Both the position numbers and the translations under genes were made by a program. The notes beneath the pieces were generated by a model. The model ran no database searches and was not told the DNA's origin. It saw nothing but the letters and a program-made list of their open reading frames with translations. Shown here piece by piece: positions 1 to 5,086 of a DNA stretch of 5,086 nt. Location: NCBI GenBank assembly GCA_007116685.1, contig SKIC01000026.1:1-5086 (forward strand). Direction: 5' to 3'. Position 1 is the first letter of the stretch, and each line of letters opens with the position of its first letter. Origin of the DNA: Balneolales bacterium. Lineage in GTDB: Bacteria > Bacteroidota > Rhodothermia > Balneolales > Natronogracilivirgulaceae.

Positions 1-810
1 ATCCGATTTAAAGATGCCGGTCATCATGTCGCTTATGATTTATCAGGCGTAAATGATGCTAAAAATCTACTCGAAGCAGAAGGCTTGCATGCTGATTTCG
101 ATGAAGAAAACACTGCGGATTTGATCATCTCTCACAACGGTAATTCGTTCACAGCCTCCACCAAAGACGAAAAAAAAACGAGCTCCTATAGCTCCCTGGA
201 GGAGTTAGCGACTAAAGAGCGTTTCACTTTGCGGACTGCTACGGTATCCCGAAAAACCTCAGAGACCGATATTTCGGTTGTCCTGAATTTAGATGGTACC
301 GGAATATCGAAGATAGATACCGGACTAGGGTTTTTCGATCACATGTTGGATCAAATTGCGAAACACGGTTTTATAGATTTGAATATTTCCTGTAAAGGAG
401 ATTTGCACATCGATGAGCATCATACCATAGAAGATGTTGCCATCGCACTTGGAGAAGCCATCCTGCAGGCACTGCCGGATAAAAAAGGAATTGGTCGTTA
501 TGGGTTTATCTTAGCTATGGATGAAGCTCAGGCACGTGTAGCTCTGGATCTCTCAAATCGCCCGTATTTGGTTTTTAAATCCGAATTCAAGCGAGAGAAA
601 GTCGGAGATTTTCCAACAGAGATGACCGAGCACTTCTTTTATTCGCTTGCGATGAGTTTACGGGCAACGCTTCAAATGTCGGTTGATGGCGATAATGATC
701 ATCACAAAGTAGAAGCTCTTTTTAAAGGCTTTGCGAGATGTTTGCGTCAGGCTCTGGATCGTAATGAGAAATACCTGAATGTTCTTCCAAGCTCAAAAGG
801 CGCACTTTAG
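1..810 (+). CDS. hisB: HisB, imidazoleglycerol-phosphate dehydratase domain with N-terminal extension (5' partial)
   Basis: Imidazoleglycerol-phosphate dehydratase (EC 4.2.1.19) turns imidazole glycerol phosphate into imidazole acetol phosphate in cytoplasmic histidine biosynthesis. The frame is open from base 1 with no ATG before the IGPD domain, so the gene begins upstream of the window. Numbering codons from base 1, the IGPD domain spans about 77-269. It shows FFDHMLDQIAKHG (111-123), the metal-binding DEHHTIED (138-145), the second metal motif GDNDHHKVEALFKGF (about 230-244) and the usual PSSKG close to the C-terminus. The domain looks complete. Codons 1-76 are a further region (fragments VAYDLSGVNDAKNLLEAEG and ADLIISHNG) ending in a Lys/Ser-rich linker. 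In bifunctional HisB this place is held by a HAD histidinol-phosphatase. Here only a loose resemblance to a late HAD motif (GVNDAK, then ADLII) is visible, so phosphatase activity is unproven. hisH follows after 28 bases, which suggests co-transcription. The IGPD call is near certain; the N-terminal domain is unassigned. Confidence 0.95.
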   Translation: MRFKDAGHHVAYDLSGVNDAKNLLEAEGLHADFDEENTADLIISHNGNSFTASTKDEKKTSSYSSLEELATKERFTLRTATVSRKTSETDISVVLNLDGTGISKIDTGLGFFDHMLDQIAKHGFIDLNISCKGDLHIDEHHTIEDVAIALGEAILQALPDKKGIGRYGFILAMDEAQARVALDLSNRPYLVFKSEFKREKVGDFPTEMTEHFFYSLAMSLRATLQMSVDGDNDHHKVEALFKGFARCLRQALDRNEKYLNVLPSSKGAL

Positions 811-838
811 TCTGAAAATTCAATCCATTTAAAAATTC

Positions 839-1432
839 ATGATCGCCATAGTTGATTACAAAGCCGGAAACCTTGCTTCCGTATCTGATGCACTGTCACG
901 ACTTCAAAGCGATTTTATAATCACCCACGAAATTGACGAACTCGACAAAGCTTCGGGGATTATCTTTCCGGGAGTAGGACATGCTGCATCTGCTATGCAA
1001 GCTTTAAGAGTAGCTGGCGTGGTAGATTGGTTAAAAGCCTGTAAAAAGCCACTTTTGGGTATATGTCTTGGGATGCAATTACTTTTTGATTCCAGTGAGG
1101 AAGGCGATACCGAAGGCTTGGGTTTAATCTCAGGCAGATTAAAAAAATTCGATTCCGGATTAAGTAAAGTGCCGCACATGGGTTGGAATACTGTTCAGAA
1201 AACTAAATCTCATCCTCTGCTAAATGGTATTTCAGATGGAACCTGGTTTTACCACGTTCACAGTTTTTATGCGCCGGTTGTAGATGCAACCATTGCTAGT
1301 TGTACCTATCAGCACCCCTTTTCTGCTATTGTTGCAAAAGAAAATGTGATGGGTACTCAATTTCATCCTGAAAAATCTGGGGATGATGGCGCCTTATTAC
1401 TCAAGAACTTCCTGGACATAGTCTATTCTTAG
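839..1432 (+). CDS. hisH: HisH, imidazole glycerol phosphate synthase glutamine amidotransferase subunit
   Basis: Class I glutaminase subunit of imidazole glycerol phosphate synthase. It frees ammonia from glutamine and passes it to HisF, which makes imidazole glycerol phosphate and AICAR. The 197 residues match the usual HisH length. The protein starts MIAIVDYKAGNLASV, the typical HisH opening, so the ATG at 839 is the start although no Shine-Dalgarno is seen. Visible motifs are the oxyanion-loop PGVG (44-47), the nucleophile elbow GICLGMQ with Cys76, the HMGWN segment (113-117), and QFHPEKS with His176 and Glu178 completing the Cys-His-Glu triad. All catalytic residues are present. The gene lies 28 bases after hisB and 70 bases before the peptidase gene. 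Its partner hisF is not in the window and must be encoded elsewhere. Identification is very secure. Confidence 0.97.
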   Translation: MIAIVDYKAGNLASVSDALSRLQSDFIITHEIDELDKASGIIFPGVGHAASAMQALRVAGVVDWLKACKKPLLGICLGMQLLFDSSEEGDTEGLGLISGRLKKFDSGLSKVPHMGWNTVQKTKSHPLLNGISDGTWFYHVHSFYAPVVDATIASCTYQHPFSAIVAKENVMGTQFHPEKSGDDGALLLKNFLDIVYS

Positions 1433-1502
1433 GTCAGGAACTCTACGCTCCTTTTCCTTATTCTTATTCAGGTAACAGATTCCCTTCACGAGTAGTATAA
1501 CT

Positions 1503-2900
1503 ATGAGATTATTAGTACTGATTTCTTTATTTGTATTCATGGCTTGCCAAACTACAGATGTGACAAAAAACGCTGTAGAACGACCGCTTCCTGAATCCAA
1601 GCTCAGCCTTGAAACGCTGGATTCCGAAATTGAGCAAATGCTGGATGAGATTTCTTCTGAAAATATTTATGCGATTATTGAAAAACTGATCTCATTTTAT
1701 ACTCGCCATACCATGTCAGAAACAGAAAGCGACTCCATTGGTATTGGTGCTGCACGAAGATGGATTAAAGCCGAATTTGAACGCTATAGTGAAGCATCCG
1801 GCAGGCGGCTTCAGGTAGCATTTGACGGATATCTACAAGAACCAACCAATCGAATTACAGAACCTACGGAAATCATTAATGTAGTAGCCACTTTGCCCGG
1901 CACAGATCCTGATGATGATAGAATTTTTGTGGTAAGCGGTCACTATGATTCCCGGGTAACCGATGTGATGGATGCCGTGAGTTATTCCCCGGGCGCCAAT
2001 GATGACGCCTCTGGAACGGCTGCTGTCATGGAAATGGCAAGAGTAATGGCAAAGTATGAATTCCCTGCCACGCTAGTTTTCATGGCCGTTGCCGGTGAAG
2101 AACAAGGATTGTTTGGAGCACGCCATTGGGCTGAACAGGCAGCGGAGAAAGGTTTAAATATTGCCGGTATGTTTACGAATGACATAATTGGCTCGCCAGT
2201 GGCTGATGATGGTACACGCATGGATAATACTGTTCGGCTTTTTGCTCAGGGAATTCCTGCACGCAGAGAATTGAGTAACGAAATACTCGGTTACCTTAGA
2301 ACCGGTGGTGAAAATGACTTGCCGACCCGACAATTGGCCCGTTCCATCAAAGAAACAGCCGAAAGTTATTTGCCCCACATGGATGTATGGATGATCTACA
2401 GAACCGATCGTTATTTACGTGGTGGTGACCATATCCCATTTCTGGATCTTGATTATCCGGCCATTCGATTTTCGGAACCCAACGAAAATTTTCGATATCA
2501 ACATCAGGATGTTCGAACAGAAAATGGCGTTTTTTATGGTGATGAAATCGATTTCATTGATGCAGATTACATAGCGCGTGTCACCAAGGTAAACCTTGCT
2601 GCCTTTGCTAATTTAGCACGTGCTCCCAAGAAGCCTGAGCGTGTGGGTTTAGATATTAGTCAACTTACTAACAGTACAACGTTGGTATGGCAAAGACCAG
2701 ATAGCCCGCAATTAGCCGGATTCGAAATTGTTTGGAGAGAAACTACCTCTCCGGTTTGGCAATGGGAAAAATCAATTGGTGACGTTGAAGAGTATACCAT
2801 AGAAAATTTCAATAAAGACAATTATATATTTGGTGTTCGGTCGGTAAGCAATGGTGGACATAAGTCACCTGCTGTTTATCCTTTTCCTGTACGCCGCTAA
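1503..2900 (+). CDS. M28-family zinc aminopeptidase, lipoprotein, with C-terminal fibronectin type III-like domain
   Basis: Predicted exported di-zinc metallopeptidase of family M28 (465 residues). Residues 1-15 form a lipoprotein signal peptide: Met-Arg, a hydrophobic stretch, then FMAC with Cys15 as the lipidated residue, followed by Gln. This argues for an envelope lipoprotein and fixes the ATG at 1503. The catalytic domain runs from about 120 to 370. The zinc ligands and catalytic residues are recognisable: His147 and Asp149 in GHYDS, Asp167 in GANDDASG, Glu199/Glu200 in AGEEQGLFGA, Asp227 in TNDIIGS, and His310 in GGDHIPF. Residues about 378-465 look like a fibronectin type III domain: TTLVWQRP, a middle FEIVWRE strand, and YIFGVRSVSNGGHKSP. 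The likely role is removal of N-terminal residues from peptides in the periplasm or at the surface; substrate unknown. It sits between hisH and hisA, 17 bases ahead of hisA, so it is probably in the same transcript without an obvious functional link. The family call is secure. Confidence 0.9.
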   Translation: MRLLVLISLFVFMACQTTDVTKNAVERPLPESKLSLETLDSEIEQMLDEISSENIYAIIEKLISFYTRHTMSETESDSIGIGAARRWIKAEFERYSEASGRRLQVAFDGYLQEPTNRITEPTEIINVVATLPGTDPDDDRIFVVSGHYDSRVTDVMDAVSYSPGANDDASGTAAVMEMARVMAKYEFPATLVFMAVAGEEQGLFGARHWAEQAAEKGLNIAGMFTNDIIGSPVADDGTRMDNTVRLFAQGIPARRELSNEILGYLRTGGENDLPTRQLARSIKETAESYLPHMDVWMIYRTDRYLRGGDHIPFLDLDYPAIRFSEPNENFRYQHQDVRTENGVFYGDEIDFIDADYIARVTKVNLAAFANLARAPKKPERVGLDISQLTNSTTLVWQRPDSPQLAGFEIVWRETTSPVWQWEKSIGDVEEYTIENFNKDNYIFGVRSVSNGGHKSPAVYPFPVRR

Positions 2901-2917
2901 ATCAAATTATTTCAAAA

Positions 2918-3646
2918 ATGCACATTATTCCTGCTATCGACCTTCTGGATGGAGAAGTTGTACGCCTAAAAAAAGGCGATTATGATCAAAAAACAGTCTA
3001 TTCTGACGATCCTGTTTCCTTTGCTAATGAATTTAAAGAAGCCGGCTTCAATCATATTCACGTAGTTGACTTAAACGGTGCCAGAGAAGGGGTTTTTGTA
3101 AACCTTAAAAAGATTAGTGAGATCATTACTCAAACAGGTTTATCCGTCCAAAGTGGCGGTGGTGTGCGCACTTACGAAGACGCCGAAACCTTGCTGGAAG
3201 CCGGAGTAAGTAAAGTTGTTTGCAGTTCTATGCCTGTAAAAAATCCTGAGGGCTGGCAAAAACTGGTTGAATTGAATGATGGACGTCATGCCATTTTAGG
3301 TCTTGATATTAAAGACGGGAAAATGGCTTACGCAGGATGGAAAGAAACAGCAGATGGAGATCCCTTCGAGTTTCTGAGAAAGCTAAGCTCGCAGGGTTTA
3401 AAGGAAATACTCTGTACAGATATTTCGAGAGACGGCATGCTTACAGGTGTAAATCAGGATTTATATAAGCACATTAAAAATGAATTCCCTGATATTTACA
3501 TAATTGCATCAGGTGGAGTGGCTGATAAATCTGATTTTGAGAAATTGATGGAAAATAAAATCCAAGCCGTAGTTGTTGGTCGTGCTTTTTATGAAAACTT
3601 TGTTACCTTGGAGGATATGCTAGAAGCGCATTCCAGCGCTGGTTGA
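2918..3646 (+). CDS. hisA: HisA, phosphoribosylformimino-AICAR-phosphate isomerase
   Basis: HisA (EC 5.3.1.16) is a (beta/alpha)8-barrel isomerase that converts ProFAR to PRFAR, the substrate of the HisH-HisF synthase. The 242 residues equal a full-length HisA. Seen in the sequence are the opening IIPAIDLLDGEVVRL with catalytic Asp8, RLKKGDY, HVVDLNGA (48-55), the phosphate-loop QSGGGVR (78-84), LGLDIKDG with the second catalytic aspartate Asp130, the conserved AGWKE, TDISRDGMLTG (167-177), ASGGV (197-201) and the closing phosphate loop VVVGRAF (218-224). These favour HisA over its paralogue HisF, which opens differently (typically RIIPCLDV). The loop CSSMPVKNPEGW (102-113) departs from the common GTA-type loop but still fits the family. 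The ATG at 2918 lies 17 bases after the peptidase stop and has an A-rich leader with no Shine-Dalgarno. Very secure. Confidence 0.97.
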   Translation: MHIIPAIDLLDGEVVRLKKGDYDQKTVYSDDPVSFANEFKEAGFNHIHVVDLNGAREGVFVNLKKISEIITQTGLSVQSGGGVRTYEDAETLLEAGVSKVVCSSMPVKNPEGWQKLVELNDGRHAILGLDIKDGKMAYAGWKETADGDPFEFLRKLSSQGLKEILCTDISRDGMLTGVNQDLYKHIKNEFPDIYIIASGGVADKSDFEKLMENKIQAVVVGRAFYENFVTLEDMLEAHSSAG

Positions 3647-3670
3647 TTGAATTATTTTTTTCAATATTAT
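3643..3670 (+). promoter_or_regulatory. possible promoter for the sigma-factor gene
   Basis: A -35-like TTGATT (3643-3648) and a -10-like TATTAT (3665-3670) are separated by 16 bases, in a very AT-rich stretch that overlaps the hisA stop codon. Transcription from here would leave a leader of about 40 bases before the ATG at 3716. AT-rich DNA gives such matches easily, and promoter consensus in Bacteroidota-like lineages differs from the E. coli form, so this is only a candidate. It would allow the sigma pair to be expressed apart from the his genes. Confidence 0.3.
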
Positions 3671-3715
3671 TGTAACAAAAAATCGGTCAGGTCTATTATT
3701 AAGCAGATAAGTTTA

Positions 3716-4321
3716 ATGAAGAAAGATTTACCAGTTAATGATTTCAGTCATTTTATGCTTGGCCTTATCCAAGGCAAAGATGAGTACTGGAAAAAACTGG
3801 ATTTTGTACTTCAACGTGCAATTTTGCACTGGCTTACTTATAAGTTTAAAGGTTCTGCAGTTATTGAAGATCAAGTTTCCGAGGAAATTTATCAGCAGAC
3901 CCTTGTAAACTTATATGAAAAAATAACTAATGCTAAAAAGCTGGGGCTTGTATTTGAAAACTACAAGGGCTTGCGATCATACGCTATAGGTATTGCTAAA
4001 CATAAAGCGATGGATTATTTGCGACAAAAAAATCGCTTACGATCCATCAATGAAAACACTAACAATCAGGATAATCAGCTTAATATCAACCAGGAAAGTG
4101 CGAATACAAATTTTGAAAACAGAAACATCATACGAAAATTGTTTACCGAGATCGATGAAACTGAAAAATCTATCCTGACCATGTTTAGTCAAGGTTACAG
4201 AATGAATGATATAGCAAAAAGTTTAAATCTGACACCTGAAAATTGTAGGGTTATCAAGTACAGAACTCTAAAAAAGCTTAATAAGCGAGTAGAAGACCTA
4301 CTTAAAGACAGGAACTCGTAA
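3716..4321 (+). CDS. ECF-like sigma-70 family RNA polymerase sigma factor
   Basis: Probable alternative sigma factor of 201 residues with two sigma domains and no region 3. Residues about 27-107 fit sigma region 2, ending in NYKGLRSYAIGIAKHKAMDYLRQKNR (82-107, regions 2.3-2.4, -10 recognition). Residues about 138-195 fit region 4, with ETEKSILTMFSQGYRMNDIAKSL and then NLTPENCRVIKYRTLKKLNK forming the helix-turn-helix (about 161-188) that reads the -35 element. The linker (about 108-137) is unusually rich in Asn and Gln. The ATG at 3716 is chosen because it keeps the helical lead-in HFMLGLIQGKDEYWKKLD. A TTG at 3647, right after the hisA stop, would add 23 residues of unrelated character and is not favoured. 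The stop is one base before the next start, so the two genes are almost certainly co-translated. Family call secure; target genes unknown. Confidence 0.9.
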   Translation: MKKDLPVNDFSHFMLGLIQGKDEYWKKLDFVLQRAILHWLTYKFKGSAVIEDQVSEEIYQQTLVNLYEKITNAKKLGLVFENYKGLRSYAIGIAKHKAMDYLRQKNRLRSINENTNNQDNQLNINQESANTNFENRNIIRKLFTEIDETEKSILTMFSQGYRMNDIAKSLNLTPENCRVIKYRTLKKLNKRVEDLLKDRNS

Positions 4322-4325
4322 GATG
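4309..4325 (+). promoter_or_regulatory. ribosome binding site and coupled stop/start junction
   Basis: An AGGA (4310-4313) lies nine bases before the ATG at 4323, inside the end of the sigma-factor gene. The sigma stop codon TAA (4319-4321) is one base from that ATG. This is one of the few recognisable Shine-Dalgarno-like sites in the window. Together with the spacing it suggests translational coupling that would keep the sigma factor and its partner in proportion. Confidence 0.5.
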
Positions 4326-5051
4326 GATGGATTAGATAAAATTACTGAAATTGAAAAATACGTTCTCAATGCAATGTCTGAAGAAGACATGATTGATTTT
4401 GAAGAACGGATGCTTTTTGATGATGAGTTAAGACAAAAAGTTGAGCTTTATGAAATGTTTTATAAAGAAGCTCAGGAAATTAGTAGCTCAAATCAATTAG
4501 TAGAAGAAGCTGAATTAATTGCCAGTCAGGATTACTACCTCAAGCTTGCTGCCGTAATTATCATATCTTTTTTCAGCGCGGCTTTATTTTCTCAAAATCA
4601 AGGATTTCAGCTTGCTAATTTTTTACCTGATCAAGATGAGGAAATAAATATATTTGAAGATCAATCATTACTGGCAAGCTCATTTGAGCCGAACCCTTTT
4701 CTAGAGGATTATATCACAACCGTTTTCAGAAATGACACAACACCGGTTGTTATAAAATATCCTTCATCACATGTAGAATTACGCGCTATTGCACAGGTTT
4801 ACACACTGAGTTTTCAGGCTGAGTTTCCTGAAAAATACCGTAATGAGAATCTACATTTGAAACTTTACTCTAATAATGTTGATGATTATTTGAGTGAGAT
4901 AAGTTTGGTTGGACAACCACTTAGGTTGGATAGCCAGGGTAATGTAAATACAGAAATTTCTATTCCTTTACATCCCGGTTTATATTATCTTGTAGTCGAA
5001 AATATAGAGACCATGGAACCACGTGCAGTAAGACGTGTTTGGGTACGATAA
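4323..5051 (+). CDS. single-pass membrane protein, probable anti-sigma factor or sigma-associated signalling protein
   Basis: A 242-residue protein I do not recognise by name. Residues about 5-65 are acidic and helical: EIEKYVLNAMSEEDMIDFEE, then DDELRQKVELYEMFYKEA. This pattern (a short helix, a Leu/Met-Ser-Glu-Glu turn, then FEERM and a D-x-ELR helix) is common at the N-terminus of zinc-less anti-sigma-like proteins in Bacteroidota. No His-x3-Cys-x2-Cys zinc motif is present. One hydrophobic helix, about 72-90 (YLKLAAVIIISFFSAALFS), should span the inner membrane. Residues about 91-135 are an acidic spacer. Residues about 140-242 alternate like a beta-sandwich (AQVYTLSFQAEF, LHLKLYS, GLYYLVVE, VRRVWVR) and would lie in the periplasm. 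Position right after the sigma gene supports a role in holding or tuning that factor in response to an envelope signal. That role is inferred from context and architecture, not from a recognised family. Confidence 0.55.
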   Translation: MDGLDKITEIEKYVLNAMSEEDMIDFEERMLFDDELRQKVELYEMFYKEAQEISSSNQLVEEAELIASQDYYLKLAAVIIISFFSAALFSQNQGFQLANFLPDQDEEINIFEDQSLLASSFEPNPFLEDYITTVFRNDTTPVVIKYPSSHVELRAIAQVYTLSFQAEFPEKYRNENLHLKLYSNNVDDYLSEISLVGQPLRLDSQGNVNTEISIPLHPGLYYLVVENIETMEPRAVRRVWVR

Positions 5052-5073
5052 GGTTTAATTTACCCGTTTTTTT
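5041..5073 (+). terminator. weak rho-independent terminator candidate
   Basis: GGGTA (5041-5045) can pair with TACCC (5061-5065) across a 15-base loop, followed by G and seven T (5067-5073). The left arm overlaps the last codons of the membrane-protein gene and the loop contains its stop. The stem is only five pairs with a long loop, so strength would be low. An alternative reading is that ATG at 5074 opens another gene (Met-Val-Gly-Ser before the window ends), in which case this is only its leader. The two cannot be told apart here. Confidence 0.25.
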
Positions 5074-5086
5074 ATGGTTGGTTCGG

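Noticed and set aside
85..87. TTG at 85 as the start of a shorter HisB
   Set aside because: The frame is open to base 1 and the residues before it look like real protein. The AGAAGG in front is only one base away, too close to serve as a ribosome binding site.
904..1179. Minus-strand open frame across hisH
   Set aside because: It lies wholly within a secure gene on the other strand and its protein is low-complexity with no recognisable motif.
1435..1443. CAGGAACTC occurring here and again at 4309-4317
   Set aside because: A nine-base match in 5 kb can arise by chance, and the flanks differ. The second copy is explained by coding and a ribosome binding site.
1437..1456. AGGA/TCCT stem after the hisH stop as a terminator
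   Set aside because: Four pairs only, with a pyrimidine-mixed tail instead of a clean T run.
1397..1600. Minus-strand open frame across the hisH end and the peptidase start
   Set aside because: It overlaps the coding ends of two secure genes, has no motif, and the peptidase signal peptide explains the + strand.
1982..2378. Two overlapping minus-strand open frames inside the peptidase gene
   Set aside because: Both are antisense to the M28 catalytic core and have no independent support.
2963..2978. Perfect CGCCT/AGGCG hairpin with an A-rich loop near the start of hisA
   Set aside because: It encodes the conserved RLKKGD segment, so codon constraint explains it. The stem is only five pairs and no regulatory partner is seen.
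3647..3649. TTG directly after the hisA stop as the sigma-factor start
   Set aside because: It would add 23 residues unlike a sigma N-terminus. The ATG at 3716 gives a normal ECF-like protein.
3646..3665. Stem ATTGAA/TTCAAT after hisA as a terminator
   Set aside because: Six A/T-dominated pairs, and no T tract follows the right arm, so termination is unlikely.
3993..4178. Second + strand frame inside the sigma gene
   Set aside because: It is out of frame with clear sigma regions 2 and 4 and has no motif of its own.

Overview
The window reads as moderately AT-rich chromosomal DNA with every supported gene on the + strand. It suggests a member of the Balneolota/Rhodothermota-Bacteroidota side of the tree. 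The reasons are the his gene content, start codons that mostly lack Shine-Dalgarno sequences (A/T-rich leaders instead), a lipoprotein M28 peptidase with a fibronectin-like tail, and a sigma-factor/membrane-protein pair of Bacteroidota style. The taxon is an inference from gene style and was not tested.

Layout: (1) 1-810 is the 3' part of hisB. It carries a complete imidazoleglycerol-phosphate dehydratase (IGPD) domain preceded by about 76 codons of an N-terminal region that continues off the left edge. (2) 839-1432 is hisH, the glutaminase subunit of imidazole glycerol phosphate synthase. (3) 1503-2900 is a lipoprotein M28 zinc aminopeptidase with a C-terminal fibronectin type III-like domain, lodged inside the his cluster. 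(4) 2918-3646 is hisA. (5) 3716-4321 is an ECF-like sigma factor. (6) 4323-5051 is a single-pass membrane protein starting one base after the sigma stop, probably its anti-sigma factor or signalling partner. The last 35 bases hold a weak terminator-like element or the very start of another gene.

HisB, HisH and HisA act in the middle of histidine biosynthesis. HisA isomerises ProFAR to PRFAR. HisH, with HisF, converts PRFAR to imidazole glycerol phosphate plus AICAR. HisB dehydrates that product. hisF and hisIE are not in the window: the cluster stops after hisA and gives way to a probable regulatory pair. The M28 peptidase has no obvious biosynthetic link to histidine; it may be a recycling enzyme or a neighbour by insertion.

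No tRNA, rRNA, CRISPR array, insertion sequence or phage gene is visible. The points most worth a second look are the unassigned N-terminal part of HisB with an A9 tract at its domain border, the peptidase inside the his cluster, and the sigma/membrane-protein pair whose outer domain I cannot assign to a family.
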